This document shows, in pieces, positions 37,078 through 46,551 of a stretch of 64,000 nt of DNA (position 1 is the stretch's first letter; every line of letters starts with the position of its first letter). The notes under the pieces were generated by a model. That model was not told the DNA's origin. It saw only the letters and a list, made by a program, of their open reading frames with translations, and did not search any database. Source of the DNA: Derxia gummosa DSM 723 (lineage in GTDB: Bacteria; Pseudomonadota; Gammaproteobacteria; Burkholderiales; Burkholderiaceae_E); the NCBI RefSeq assembly GCF_000482785.1, contig NZ_AXWS01000008.1:744001-808000 (forward strand). Direction: 5' to 3'. A program made the position numbers and the translations under genes.

Positions 37078-38433
37078 TTGCAGACCATCCTCGCCTTCGT
37101 CGTCGCCCTCGGGCTGCTGATCCTCATCCACGAGTTGGGCCACTACCTCGTGGCGCGTGCCTGCGGCGTGAAGGTGCTCAAGTTCTCGATCGGCTTCGGC
37201 CGCCCGATCCTCGCTCGCCGCTTCGGCCGCGACGACACGCTCTGGGCAATCTCGGTGCTGCCGCTCGGTGGCTACGTCGCTATGCTCGACGAGCGCGAAA
37301 GCACCGAGCCGATCCCCGCCGCCGACCTGCCACGCGCTTTCAACCGCCAATCGCCGCTGCGCCGCATCGCCATCGTCGCGGCCGGGCCTGTCGCCAACCT
37401 GCTGCTCGCGGCCGTGCTCTACGCCGCGCTCGACATGCATGGCGTACGCGAGCCGCGCGCCATCCTCGGCACGCCGCCGGCGGCCAGTCTCGCGGCCGAC
37501 GCCGGTCTGCGTGACGGCGATGTGCTCGACGCCGTTGACGGCCAGCCGATCACGAGCTGGGTCGACGCGCGCTGGCAACTTCTGAAGTCGGGCGTCGACC
37601 GCAAGCCGGTCCGGCTCGACGTGACCGGCATCGATGGCCAGCGGCGCGAACTCGTGCTGCCGCTCGACCGTCTGCCCGAAGCCGACCCTGACGGCAAGCT
37701 CGTCGAGAGTCTCGGCATGGCGCCGCGCAGGCCCCGCGCCCGCATCCTGCGCATCGACGCCGGCAGTGCCGCCGAACGCGCCGGCCTGCGCGAGGGCGAC
37801 GTGGTCGAGGCCATCGACGGCGTCGATATCGCCGACGCCGGCCCTCTGGTCGAACGCATCCGCGCATCCGCCGACCGCGAGGTGACGCTGTCGGTACGTC
37901 GTGATGTCGGCAGCGTCGCCGAGAGCCGGCTTGAACTGGCGGTCACGCCGGTCGCCGCCGCCGGAGCGGACGGCGCGAGCATCGGTCGAATCGGGGTCGC
38001 CTTCGATGTCCAGCTCGAATCGGTCGAGGTCAGGCGCGGCCTGTTCAGCGCACTCGGCCACGGTGCAGAGCGCACCTGGGACATGAGTCTCTTTTCGCTC
38101 CGCATGATGGGAAAAATGGTGATCGGCGAGGTTTCGCTTCGGAATCTGAGCGGTCCGGTCACGATTGCCGATTTCGCCGGTCAGACCGCCCGAATCGGGC
38201 TTGAAGCGTATGTCGCATTTCTTGCGCTCATCAGCGTAAGCCTGGGGGTCCTGAATCTGCTGCCCATCCCGGTCCTTGATGGTGGACACATCCTGTATTA
38301 TTCGGTCGAATTTCTCCGGGGCAGTCCTTTGCCCCAGCGTGTCATCGAAGTCGGGCAGCGTGCCGGACTCGGCCTTCTCGCCGCGATGATGGCGATAGCG
38401 CTCTTCAACGATTTGACGCGGCTTTTCGGCTGA
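37078..38433 (+). CDS. rseP: Site-2 protease RseP
   Basis: 451 residues from a TTG at 37078, chosen because a GGAG site lies nine bases upstream and it gives the usual N-terminus MQTILAFVVALGLLILIHEL. RseP is an inner-membrane zinc protease that cuts anti-sigma-E factor RseA. The metal site is HELGH (His18, Glu19, His22) with the second motif NLLPIPVLDGGH near residue 395. Two PDZ domains lie between (about residues 125-200 and 215-295). Four membrane segments are expected. rseP before bamA links envelope stress response and outer-membrane assembly. Confidence 0.97.
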   Translation: MQTILAFVVALGLLILIHELGHYLVARACGVKVLKFSIGFGRPILARRFGRDDTLWAISVLPLGGYVAMLDERESTEPIPAADLPRAFNRQSPLRRIAIVAAGPVANLLLAAVLYAALDMHGVREPRAILGTPPAASLAADAGLRDGDVLDAVDGQPITSWVDARWQLLKSGVDRKPVRLDVTGIDGQRRELVLPLDRLPEADPDGKLVESLGMAPRRPRARILRIDAGSAAERAGLREGDVVEAIDGVDIADAGPLVERIRASADREVTLSVRRDVGSVAESRLELAVTPVAAAGADGASIGRIGVAFDVQLESVEVRRGLFSALGHGAERTWDMSLFSLRMMGKMVIGEVSLRNLSGPVTIADFAGQTARIGLEAYVAFLALISVSLGVLNLLPIPVLDGGHILYYSVEFLRGSPLPQRVIEVGQRAGLGLLAAMMAIALFNDLTRLFG

Positions 38434-38510
38434 TCAATTCCCTCGTGCTTTTTCCTTTCCAGGTGCGTTCCCGTGTTTTGCCGCCGGCAATTGGCCGGCA
38501 TGCGCGAAAC

Positions 38511-38537
38511 ATGAATCGCAAGCCGATTTCGCAATGA
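38511..38537 (+). other. Eight-codon upstream reading frame overlapping the bamA start
   Basis: ATG at 38511 opens a frame of eight codons (M-N-R-K-P-I-S-Q) whose TGA stop overlaps the bamA ATG at 38534 in an ATGA arrangement. No purine-rich ribosome-binding site lies before the bamA ATG, so translation could be coupled to this mini-frame. Not proven to be translated. Confidence 0.3.
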
Positions 38538-40813
38538 CAAGATCCAGAATTGCCGCAGCCGTCGCGGCGGCCTGCATGATGCCCGCCGCCTACGCGGTCG
38601 ATCCCTTCGTGATCAAGGACATCCGCGTCGAGGGCGTGCAGCGCACCGAGCCCGGCACCGTGTTCAGCTATCTGCCTTTCCGCATCGGCGACAGCTATTC
38701 CGACGACAAGGGCGCCGCCGCGATCCGTGCGTTGTATGGCGCCGGCTTCTACCGTGACGTGCGCCTCGAGGTAGAAGGAGAAACCCTGGTCGTGACCGTG
38801 GAGGAAAGGCCGGCGATCTCGTCGATCAATTTCTCCGGCGCCAAGGAATTCGAGGCCGACAAGCTCAAGCAGGCGCTACGCGACATCGGCATCGCCGAGG
38901 CCCGCACCTTCGACCGCGGTCAGCTCGACCGTGCCGAGCAGGAACTCAAGCGACTGTATCTGTCGCGCGGCAAGTACGGGGTGAACATTTCCACCACCGT
39001 CACGCCCCAGGAGCGCAATCGTGTCGCGATCAATTTCACGATCGACGAAGGCGAAATCGCGACTATCAAGCAGATTCATATCGTCGGTGCCCAGGCTTTT
39101 TCGGAAAGCGATCTGCTCAAGGAAATCCAGCTTACGACGCCGGGCTGGTTCACCTGGTTCAGCAAGCGTGACCAATATTCGAAGCAAAAGCTGACTGCCG
39201 ATCTCGAAACGCTCAAGTCGTTCTATCTGAATCGCGGCTACCTCGAATTCAATGTCGAATCGACCCAGGTGTCGATCACACCGGACAAGCGCGACATCTA
39301 CATCACCGTCTCGATCACCGAAGGCCAGAAGTACAAGGTATCGGACGTCAAGCTGGCGGGTGATCTGCTCGACAAGCGCGATGAGCTGGAAAAGGCGCTG
39401 CTCATCAAGCCGGGCGAAACCTTCAATGGCCAGGTGCTCAATGACTCGATCAAGAAGATCAACGAGATCATGGGCAATTACGGCTATGCCTTTTCCAATG
39501 CCAATGCGTCGCCCGACATCGACCGCGAAAAATCGACCGTTGCATTCACGATCATCGTCGACCCAGGCCGCCGCGTTTACGTCCGCCGCGTGAACATTGC
39601 CGGAAATGCGCGTACCCGCGATGAAGTCGTCCGCCGCGAATCGCGCCAGCTCGAGGGCGGCTACTTCGACGGCGAGCGCGTGCGCCAGTCGCGCGACCGG
39701 ATCGACCGTCTCGGCTTCTTCGAGGAAGTGAAGGTCGATTCGCCAGCCGTGGCTGGAGCGCCCGACTTGCTTGATGTCAATTACACGGTCAAGGAACGCG
39801 CGACCGGCACGCTGAATGTGGGCGCGGGTTTCTCCTCTACCGACAAGCTCGTGCTTACGGCGTCGATCTCGCAGAACAACCTGTTCGGCACCGGCAATTC
39901 GCTGTCCTTCGAAGTCAATACCAGCAAGGTGAATCGCACCTTCGCGATTTCGCAGACCAATCCGTATTTCACGGTGGACGGCATTTCGCAGGGTTTCGAT
40001 ATCTATACTCGCACCTACAATCCGTCGTCCCTCAATCTTGGGGATTACAAGGTGCGCAGTACAGGCCTTGGCACGCGATTCGGTTTTCCGGTGTCGGATT
40101 TCAATACGATCGTGTTCGGCGTCAATGCCGAGAACACCGACATCACCGTTGGTTCGGCGAGTCCGTCGCGCTACAAGCAATATGTAGATCTGTTCGGCAA
40201 TTCGAGCAGCGGCGCGACCACCTCGATCGCCTGGATCAACGACACCCGGGATTCGGGCCTCGCGCCGACGCGCGGCCGTTATGGCCGCACGTCCTTTGAA
40301 GTGACGCTGCCGGTGCTCGATCTGCGTTATTACCGCGCGTCGGCCCAGCAGCAATGGTTCAAGCCGCTGTCCGATTCGTTCACGCTGGCACTCAATGGCC
40401 AGGTCGATTATGGCAAGGGTTTCGGCGGCAAGCCCCTGCCGCTGTTCAAGTACTACTACGCGGGCGGCATCGGTACCGTGCGCGGTTTCGAGCCGGGTTC
40501 GCTTACCACGCAGCGTGATTCGAACGGTTATTCGCTCGGTGGCGCGAGCCGGATTTTCGGCAATGCCGAATTCCTGTTTCCGCTGCCCGGCACCAAGGAC
40601 CGGACCGTCCGGCTGTTCACCTTCCTGGACGGCGGCAATACTTTCCCCGAAGGCGAAAGTCCGTCGTTCTCGAATTTGCGCTTCTCGACGGGTTTCGGCA
40701 TCAGCTGGCTTTCGCCGGTCGGGCCGCTCAAGCTCTCGCTCGGTCGCCCGCTCAATGCGAAACCGGATGACCGCAAGCAATTGTTCCAATTCCAGCTCGG
40801 CACGGGCTTCTGA
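38534..40813 (+). CDS. bamA: Outer membrane protein assembly factor BamA
   Basis: 759 residues. The signal peptide ends at about residue 21 (AAACMMPAAYA, then VDPFVIKDIRVEGVQR). Five POTRA domains follow (to about residue 420), then the 16-stranded barrel. The lid-lock motif VRGFE is present in GGIGTVRGFEPGSL, and the protein ends QLFQFQLGTGF with the terminal Phe. It inserts beta-barrel proteins into the outer membrane. No other in-frame start exists nearby, yet the ATG lacks a visible ribosome-binding site. Codon use is less GC-rich than in neighbours such as rseP. Confidence 0.98.
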   Translation: MTRSRIAAAVAAACMMPAAYAVDPFVIKDIRVEGVQRTEPGTVFSYLPFRIGDSYSDDKGAAAIRALYGAGFYRDVRLEVEGETLVVTVEERPAISSINFSGAKEFEADKLKQALRDIGIAEARTFDRGQLDRAEQELKRLYLSRGKYGVNISTTVTPQERNRVAINFTIDEGEIATIKQIHIVGAQAFSESDLLKEIQLTTPGWFTWFSKRDQYSKQKLTADLETLKSFYLNRGYLEFNVESTQVSITPDKRDIYITVSITEGQKYKVSDVKLAGDLLDKRDELEKALLIKPGETFNGQVLNDSIKKINEIMGNYGYAFSNANASPDIDREKSTVAFTIIVDPGRRVYVRRVNIAGNARTRDEVVRRESRQLEGGYFDGERVRQSRDRIDRLGFFEEVKVDSPAVAGAPDLLDVNYTVKERATGTLNVGAGFSSTDKLVLTASISQNNLFGTGNSLSFEVNTSKVNRTFAISQTNPYFTVDGISQGFDIYTRTYNPSSLNLGDYKVRSTGLGTRFGFPVSDFNTIVFGVNAENTDITVGSASPSRYKQYVDLFGNSSSGATTSIAWINDTRDSGLAPTRGRYGRTSFEVTLPVLDLRYYRASAQQQWFKPLSDSFTLALNGQVDYGKGFGGKPLPLFKYYYAGGIGTVRGFEPGSLTTQRDSNGYSLGGASRIFGNAEFLFPLPGTKDRTVRLFTFLDGGNTFPEGESPSFSNLRFSTGFGISWLSPVGPLKLSLGRPLNAKPDDRKQLFQFQLGTGF

Positions 40814-40841
40814 CCGGATGTTTCCGAAAGGACGAGCAGTC

Positions 40842-41372
40842 ATGTTCCTGACGCGCACGATTTCCACGCAATTGGCCGGGGTTGCCGCCGGCATCCTGCT
40901 TTCATTGCCAGCCGTGGCCAGCGCCGACGAGCCGCTCAAGGTCGGTTTCGTGAGCACCGAGCGCGTGATGCGCGATTCGGCGCCGGCCAAGGCCGCGCAG
41001 CAGCGCCTCGAAGCCGATTTCGCCAAGCGCCAGAAGGAGCTGGAAGACATGGCCGCGCGCCTCAAGGCGGCGTCCGACAAGCTCGACAAGGACGCGGCCA
41101 TCCTCACCGACTCTGACCGCGCGCGCCGCCAGAAGGATCTGGCCGATCAGGACCGCGACTTCCAGCGTCGCCAGCGCGAACTGCGCGAAGACCTGAACCA
41201 GCGTCGCAACGAGGAAATCACCGCGCTGCTCGACCGCGCCAACAAGGTGATCAAGCAGATCGCCGAGAGCGAGAAATACGACCTCATCCTTCAGGAGTCG
41301 GTCTATTTCAGCCCGCGCATCGACATCACCGACAAGGTGCTCAAGCAGCTCAACCAGCAGGGTGCGAAGTGA
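40842..41372 (+). CDS. skp: Periplasmic chaperone Skp/OmpH family
   Basis: 176 residues from the ATG at 40842 with an AGGACGAG site. Signal peptide to about residue 26 ([10 protein letters not shown], then [15 protein letters not shown]). The mature protein is a long charged coiled coil (residues 50-140, many Arg/Lys/Asp/Glu/Gln), the tentacles of the Skp trimer that hold unfolded outer-membrane proteins. It sits between bamA and lpxD as usual. Its TGA overlaps the lpxD GTG. Confidence 0.95.
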   Translation: MFLTRTISTQLAGVAAGILLSLPAVASADEPLKVGFVSTERVMRDSAPAKAAQQRLEADFAKRQKELEDMAARLKAASDKLDKDAAILTDSDRARRQKDLADQDRDFQRRQRELREDLNQRRNEEITALLDRANKVIKQIAESEKYDLILQESVYFSPRIDITDKVLKQLNQQGAK

Positions 41373-42436
41373 AGGCGAATCCGGCATTGCGGTTTGCGCT
41401 GGCCGATCTGGTGGCCGCCGTCGGCGGCTCGATCTCCGGCAACGAGAAGGCAGAAATCAGCGGCTTCGCGCCGATCGAGCGTGTGAGCCCGACCGAAGCA
41501 GCCTTCGTCGAACAGCCCAAGTTCCTGGCCGCTGCGCGCGAAGCGAAGGCGGCGGTGCTCATCGTCCGCCCGCGCGACGCGGCGCAGATGGAAGGCCATC
41601 AGGCCCAGGCGCTCTGGCTGCATGACAACCCCTATCTCGCCTTCGCGCGGGCGTCGCAGGAAATCGAGCGCAAGCGTCATCCGCGCCTGCTCCAGGGCAT
41701 CCATCCGACGGCGGTGGTGTCGCCCGACGCGATCATCCATCCGAGCGCCAATGTGGGCGCGGGCGCGGTGATCGAGGGCGGGGCGCGCATTGGCGCCGGC
41801 TGCGACATCGGCGCGCTGTCCTATGTGGGCGCCGACGTGACGATCGGCGACGACACCCAGCTCGAAGCCCGCGCCACCGTGCATCACGGCTGCGTGATCG
41901 GCGCGCGCTGCATCCTGCATTCGGGCTGCGTCATCGGCGCCGACGGCTTCGGCCTCGCGCCCGACCGTGGCGCCTGGATCAAGATTCCGCAGATCGGCCG
42001 CGTGGTCATGGGCGACGACGTCGAGATCGGCTGCAACACGACCATCGATCGCGGCGCGCTCGACGACACGATCATCGGCAAGGGCGTGAAGCTCGACAAC
42101 CTCATCCAGATCGGCCACAACTGCGAGATCGGCGACCACACCGCCGTCGCCGGCTGCGCCGGCATCGCGGGCAGCGTCAAGATCGGCAAGCACTGCATGA
42201 TCGCGGGCGCCGCGATGATCGGCGGCCACATCGAGATCTGCGACAACGTCTTCATCTCGGGCGCGACCTCGGTGTTCAAGTCGATCACCGAGCCGGGCCG
42301 CTACTCCAGCACCGCGCCGCTCCTGCCGCACCGCGAGTGGGAGAAGAACACCGTCATCCAGCGCAACCTGGCTGACCTCCGGGCGCGGCTGCGCGCCCTC
42401 GAAAAGCAGGTCGGCACACTCGCCGATCCTTCCTGA
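41369..42436 (+). CDS. lpxD: UDP-3-O-(3-hydroxyacyl)glucosamine N-acyltransferase
   Basis: 355 residues from a GTG at 41369 that overlaps the skp stop (GTGA). It adds the second acyl chain in lipid A synthesis. After an N-terminal uridine-binding domain come many left-handed beta-helix hexapeptide repeats; the catalytic His is in [19 protein letters not shown], and [12 protein letters not shown] and [16 protein letters not shown] close the helix. Length and domain order are standard. Confidence 0.97.
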   Translation: MKANPALRFALADLVAAVGGSISGNEKAEISGFAPIERVSPTEAAFVEQPKFLAAAREAKAAVLIVRPRDAAQMEGHQAQALWLHDNPYLAFARASQEIERKRHPRLLQGIHPTAVVSPDAIIHPSANVGAGAVIEGGARIGAGCDIGALSYVGADVTIGDDTQLEARATVHHGCVIGARCILHSGCVIGADGFGLAPDRGAWIKIPQIGRVVMGDDVEIGCNTTIDRGALDDTIIGKGVKLDNLIQIGHNCEIGDHTAVAGCAGIAGSVKIGKHCMIAGAAMIGGHIEICDNVFISGATSVFKSITEPGRYSSTAPLLPHREWEKNTVIQRNLADLRARLRALEKQVGTLADPS

Positions 42437-42558
42437 CCGCGGCGGTGCCTCGCGGTCGGCGCCGGCAGGCCTGACCGCCGGCGCGTCGCGTGGGCCATCC
42501 CGCATCGCCCACCCCAGGCCGCCGAGTCGCGGCCCATGCCCGGACTGAACGGACAGCC

Positions 42559-43017
42559 ATGGACATCAACGAGATCCTCAAGCATCTGCCGCATCGCTAC
42601 CCGATGCTGCTGGTCGACCGCGTGCTCGAGATCGAGCCCGGCAAGCGCATCAAGGCGCTCAAGAACGTGACGATGAACGAGCCCTTCTTCACGGGCCATT
42701 TCCCGCATCTGCCGGTGATGCCGGGTGTGCTCATCGTCGAGGCGATGGCGCAGGCGGCGGGCATCCTGTCGTTCAAGACGATGGGCATCCTGCCGAGCGA
42801 CGACTCGGTTTACCTGTTCGCGGGCATCGACAAGGCGCGCTTTCGCAAGGCCGTGGTACCGGGCGATCAGCTCGTGATGGAGATCGAGACGATTCGTCAG
42901 AGCAAGGCGCTCGGCAAGTACCTCGGCAAGGCCTATGTGGACGGTCAGCTCGCCGCCGAGGCCGAGATGCTCTGCACCCTGCGTTCGACCGACGCTGCGG
43001 GCAAGGGCGCGGCATGA
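42559..43017 (+). CDS. fabZ: 3-hydroxyacyl-[acyl-carrier-protein] dehydratase FabZ
   Basis: 152 residues from the ATG at 42559, which matches the family start [20 protein letters not shown]; the frame upstream is open but lies in a 122-base gap. It is a hot-dog fold dehydratase of type II fatty acid synthesis. Catalytic His47 and Glu61 lie in [14 protein letters not shown] and [12 protein letters not shown]. It competes with LpxA for 3-hydroxyacyl-ACP, and the two genes overlap by four bases. Confidence 0.98.
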   Translation: MDINEILKHLPHRYPMLLVDRVLEIEPGKRIKALKNVTMNEPFFTGHFPHLPVMPGVLIVEAMAQAAGILSFKTMGILPSDDSVYLFAGIDKARFRKAVVPGDQLVMEIETIRQSKALGKYLGKAYVDGQLAAEAEMLCTLRSTDAAGKGAA

Positions 43018-43799
43018 CCAGCCGCATCCACCCGACCGCCGTCATCGAGCCCGGTGCCGAGCTTGGCGCCGAGGTGGACATCGGGCCTTATGCCGTCATC
43101 GGCCCGAACGTGAAGATCGGCGACCGCACGCGCATTGCCGCGCATGCGCTCATCACCGGCCACACCACGATCGGCGCCGACAACAAGATCTTTTCGGGCT
43201 GCTCGATCGGCGAAGTCCCGCAGGACATGAAGTACCGCGACGAGCCGACGCGCCTCGTCATCGGCGATCGCAACACGATCCGCGAGTGCTGCACCTTCAA
43301 CATCGGCACCGTGCAGCAGGACGGCGTCACGCTGTTCGGCAGCGACAACTGGGTCATGGCCTACGTGCATGTGGCGCATGACGTCGTGGTCGGCGACCAC
43401 TGCGTGCTGGCCAACGCGGTCACGCTCGCGGGGCATGTCACGGTCGGCGATCACGTCACGATCGGCGGGCTGTCGGGCGTGCACCAGTTCTGCCGCATCG
43501 GCTCGCAGGCGATGGTCGGCGGCATGACCAAGATCGTGCAGGACGTGGCGCCCTTCATCACGGTGGACGGCAATCCGGCCACGGTGCACGGCCTCAACCT
43601 GCTCGGCCTGCGTCGGCGTGGTTTCAGCAACGAGGAAATCGGCCATCTCAAGAAAGCGCAGGGCTATGTGTACCGCGACGGCCTGACGCTCGACGAAGCC
43701 AAGCTCAAGCTCGCCGAACTCGTGGCCGAGACCGGCAACGTCCACGTCCAGACGCTGCTCGACTTCGTGTCGGTGCAGGGTCGCGGACTCGTGCGTTAA
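43014..43799 (+). CDS. lpxA: UDP-N-acetylglucosamine acyltransferase
   Basis: 261 residues. First step of lipid A synthesis. Hexapeptide repeats fill the first 180 residues; catalytic His122 is in [13 protein letters not shown], and [16 protein letters not shown] and the acyl-chain ruler region [19 protein letters not shown] follow the family. A helical C-terminal domain ([20 protein letters not shown]) completes it. Starts at an ATG that overlaps the fabZ stop. Confidence 0.98.
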   Translation: MTSRIHPTAVIEPGAELGAEVDIGPYAVIGPNVKIGDRTRIAAHALITGHTTIGADNKIFSGCSIGEVPQDMKYRDEPTRLVIGDRNTIRECCTFNIGTVQQDGVTLFGSDNWVMAYVHVAHDVVVGDHCVLANAVTLAGHVTVGDHVTIGGLSGVHQFCRIGSQAMVGGMTKIVQDVAPFITVDGNPATVHGLNLLGLRRRGFSNEEIGHLKKAQGYVYRDGLTLDEAKLKLAELVAETGNVHVQTLLDFVSVQGRGLVR

Positions 43800-43804
43800 G
43801 CGGC

Positions 43805-44944
43805 ATGACGGCGGCAAGGCTGGCCATGTGCGCCGGGGAACCCTCCGGCGACCTGCTCGCGAGCCTGCTGCTGCGCGGCCTGTCGGCGCGCCTGCCGGGC
43901 AGCGACGTCTGGGGCGTGGGCGGGCCGAAGATGGTCGCTGCGGGCTTTCGCCAGACCGAGCCGATGGACCCGCTGTCGGTGCACGGCTACTGGGATGCGA
44001 TCCGCTCGCTGCGCGAGATCTTCGCGGTGCGCGGCCGGCTGCTCGATGCCATCGCGGCCGACCGGCCGGATGCCTTCATCGGCGTGGATGCACCCGACTT
44101 CAATTTCGGGGTCGAGGAGCGGCTGCGCCGGCAGGGCGTGAAGACGATCCACTTCGTCAGCCCGTCGATCTGGGCCTGGCGCGGCGGACGCATCGAGCGC
44201 ATCAGGCGCTCGGTCGATCTGATGCTGTGCATGTTCCCGATGGAGCCGCCGATCTACGAGCGCGCGGGCATTCCCTGCGCCTACGTCGGCCATCCGCTCG
44301 GGGACGAGATTCCGCTCCTGCCCGATCCCGCCGCCGCGCGCGCCCGTCTGGGCCTTCCGGCCGACGGCGAACTGCTCGCGGTGCTGCCCGGCAGCCGGCG
44401 CGGCGAGGTCGAGCGCATCGGGCCGGACTTCATCGCCGCCGCGCGCTGGCTGCATGCGCGCGAGCCGGGCATCCGCTTCGTCGTGCCGATGGCGAATGCG
44501 CGGCTGCGCTCGATGTTCGAGGCGATTCCGGGCGCGACCGGTGAGCTGCCAATCACGATCGTCGACGGCAGGTCGCATGACGTGATCGAAGCCTGCGACG
44601 CGGTGCTCGTCGCGAGCGGCACGGCGTCGCTCGAATGCGCGCTCTACAAGAAGCCGATGGTCATCAGTTACCGCGTGGCCTGGCTCACCGCGCTGATCAT
44701 GCGGCGCATGGGCTATCTGCCCTGGGTGGGCCTGCCCAACATCCTCGAAAACGAATCGCTCGTGCCCGAGCTGCTGCAGGAAGCCGCCACGCCCGAGGCG
44801 CTCGGCACAGCGGCGCTCGCCGCGCTGCGCGACGCGAAGCTGCGCGCGCGGCTAGTCGAGCGCTTCACCGGCCTGCACGAGCGGCTGCGCTGCGATACCG
44901 GCACGCGTGCCGCCGAGGCGATCGCCACCTGTCTCGGGCGCTGA
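43805..44944 (+). CDS. lpxB: Lipid-A-disaccharide synthase
   Basis: 379 residues, GT-B glycosyltransferase of family GT19. It joins lipid X and UDP-diacylglucosamine into the lipid A disaccharide. CAGEPSGDLLASLLLRGL at the N-terminus, VSPSIWAWRGGRIERIRR, VGHPLGDEIPL, LLAVLPGSRRGEVERIGP and the SGTASLECALYKKPMVISYR acceptor site are all present. It begins six bases after lpxA and is followed by 153 bases before rnhB. Confidence 0.98.
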   Translation: MTAARLAMCAGEPSGDLLASLLLRGLSARLPGSDVWGVGGPKMVAAGFRQTEPMDPLSVHGYWDAIRSLREIFAVRGRLLDAIAADRPDAFIGVDAPDFNFGVEERLRRQGVKTIHFVSPSIWAWRGGRIERIRRSVDLMLCMFPMEPPIYERAGIPCAYVGHPLGDEIPLLPDPAAARARLGLPADGELLAVLPGSRRGEVERIGPDFIAAARWLHAREPGIRFVVPMANARLRSMFEAIPGATGELPITIVDGRSHDVIEACDAVLVASGTASLECALYKKPMVISYRVAWLTALIMRRMGYLPWVGLPNILENESLVPELLQEAATPEALGTAALAALRDAKLRARLVERFTGLHERLRCDTGTRAAEAIATCLGR

Positions 44945-45097
44945 ACCCGCCGCGGCAAGCCAGCCGGAACGCCGCCGTCCCGGCATCAGGCACGCTTGAA
45001 CGGAACCAGCGAAACCTCATGGCCGCCAGTCGAAGCGCCGACACTCCGAACCCGATCCACGACACCGACCGAAGGGCCGAGCGCCCAGCCTCCCCCC

Positions 45098-45766
45098 ATG
45101 TCCCGAACCCCGACCCGCGCCCAGCTCGCAACCTATGTCGCCCCTGATTTCGGCCCCGACGTGCGCTGCCTCTGCGGTGTGGATGAAGCCGGACGGGGCC
45201 CGCTGGCCGGCTCGGTGGTCGCGGCGGCGGTCGTGCTCGATGCCGCCCGCCCGATCCCCGGCCTGGCCGATTCCAAGGCCATGAGCGAAAAGCGCCGCGA
45301 GGCGCTCGCGCCCGTCATCCGCGAGCGTGCGCTTGCCTGGTGCGTGGCCGAGGCGACGGTCGAGGAGATCGACCGGCTCAACATCCTCCAGGCCACCTTC
45401 CTGGCGATGCGGCGCGCGGTCGCGGGCCTGGTCCTCGACGGCTCGCCGCTCGTGCCCGACCTCGTCGCCATTGACGGCAATCAGGACCCGCGCGTCGGCC
45501 TGCGCACCGCGCTCGTGGTGAAGGGCGACGCGCTCGTGCCGTCGATCTCGGCGGCGTCCATCCTCGCCAAGACCGCGCGCGACGCCCAGCTGCGCGAACT
45601 CGCAAAGCTGCATCCCGAATACGGCTTCGAGCGCCACAAGGGCTATGGCACGGTCGAGCACATGGCGGCGATCCGCCGGCACGGCGTGCTGCCGGCGCAC
45701 CGCCGCTCCTTCGCGCCGATCGCCCAGCAGGCGCTGCTGCTCGCCACCGGAGCCGACGCCGCATGA
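45098..45766 (+). CDS. rnhB: Ribonuclease HII
   Basis: 222 residues from the ATG at 45098; the frame is open 34 codons further up, but that stretch is Pro/Thr/Ser-rich and not conserved. RNase HII cuts RNA in RNA-DNA hybrids and single ribonucleotides in DNA. The active site Asp29 and Glu30 lie in [20 protein letters not shown], a third Asp in [11 protein letters not shown], and a fourth in [28 protein letters not shown] is also typical. Its stop overlaps the next gene by four bases. Confidence 0.96.
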   Translation: MSRTPTRAQLATYVAPDFGPDVRCLCGVDEAGRGPLAGSVVAAAVVLDAARPIPGLADSKAMSEKRREALAPVIRERALAWCVAEATVEEIDRLNILQATFLAMRRAVAGLVLDGSPLVPDLVAIDGNQDPRVGLRTALVVKGDALVPSISAASILAKTARDAQLRELAKLHPEYGFERHKGYGTVEHMAAIRRHGVLPAHRRSFAPIAQQALLLATGADAA

Positions 45767-46539
45767 AGACGATCACCTCGCGCGAGAACCCCGGCTTCAG
45801 GCAGCTGCGCACCGTCGCCGCCGGCAAGGAGCGCGGCCGCGCGCTGCTCGATGGCATCCATCTGTGCGAGGCCTGGGCCGAGCGCGGCTGGCCGGTGCTG
45901 GCCTGCGCCTTCGCGGAGGACGCTGCCGGTCATGCCGAGATCGCGCCGCTCATCGCCGCCGCCGACCGGCTCGGCGCCGATCTGCTCGCGCTCGGGCGGC
46001 CGCTCATGGCCCAGGTATCGCAGCTCGACTCGGCCGCGCCCATCGTCTGGGTGGTGGCGCCGCCGACGGCCGATCTGGCCCGGCTCGCGGGCCGCGACGC
46101 GATCGCGCTCGACGGCGTGCAGGACCCAGGCAATGTCGGGACCATGCTGCGCACGGCGGCGGCGGCCGGCGTGAAGGTGGCGATCGCCGGGCCGGGCACG
46201 GCCGGCTTCTGGTCGCCCAAGGTGCTGCGCGCCGGCATGGGCGCGCAGATGCTGCTCGATTGCGTGGAGGTGCCCGACCTGGGCGCGGCGCTCGACACGC
46301 TGGGCGTGCCGGTGATCGGCACCGTCGTGCGCGGCGCCAGCAATCTCTACGGCTTCGATCTGCGCGGGCCGCGCGCCTGGGTGTTCGGCAACGAGGGCAG
46401 GGGACTGTCGGCCGCGATCGACGACCGGCTGGACGAGCGCTGCACCATCCCGCACAGCGGCGCGATCGAATCGCTCAACGTCGGCGCGGCGGCGGCCGTC
46501 TGCCTGTTCGAGATGCAGCGCCAGCGCATGGCGGGCTGA
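45763..46539 (+). CDS. TrmH/SpoU family RNA 2'-O-methyltransferase
   Basis: 258 residues. The C-terminal SPOUT domain has the three TrmH motifs: [33 protein letters not shown] and [18 protein letters not shown], which form the knotted S-adenosylmethionine site. The N-terminal 100 residues resemble the substrate-binding domain of rRNA methylases such as RlmB. The target nucleotide (tRNA or 23S rRNA) cannot be told from sequence. It overlaps rnhB by four bases and is the last gene of the plus-strand cluster. Confidence 0.92.
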   Translation: MKTITSRENPGFRQLRTVAAGKERGRALLDGIHLCEAWAERGWPVLACAFAEDAAGHAEIAPLIAAADRLGADLLALGRPLMAQVSQLDSAAPIVWVVAPPTADLARLAGRDAIALDGVQDPGNVGTMLRTAAAAGVKVAIAGPGTAGFWSPKVLRAGMGAQMLLDCVEVPDLGAALDTLGVPVIGTVVRGASNLYGFDLRGPRAWVFGNEGRGLSAAIDDRLDERCTIPHSGAIESLNVGAAAAVCLFEMQRQRMAG

Positions 46540-46551
46540 ACGGGGTGCGGC

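Noticed and set aside
42490-42558. 23-codon extension of FabZ
   Set aside because: FabZ proteins begin with the M-D-I-N-x-I-L-x-x-L-P-H-R-Y-P segment; the extra codons have no counterpart.
44996-45097. 34-codon N-terminal extension of RNase HII
   Set aside because: Pro/Thr/Ser-rich, not conserved in the family, and the ATG at 45098 gives normal length.
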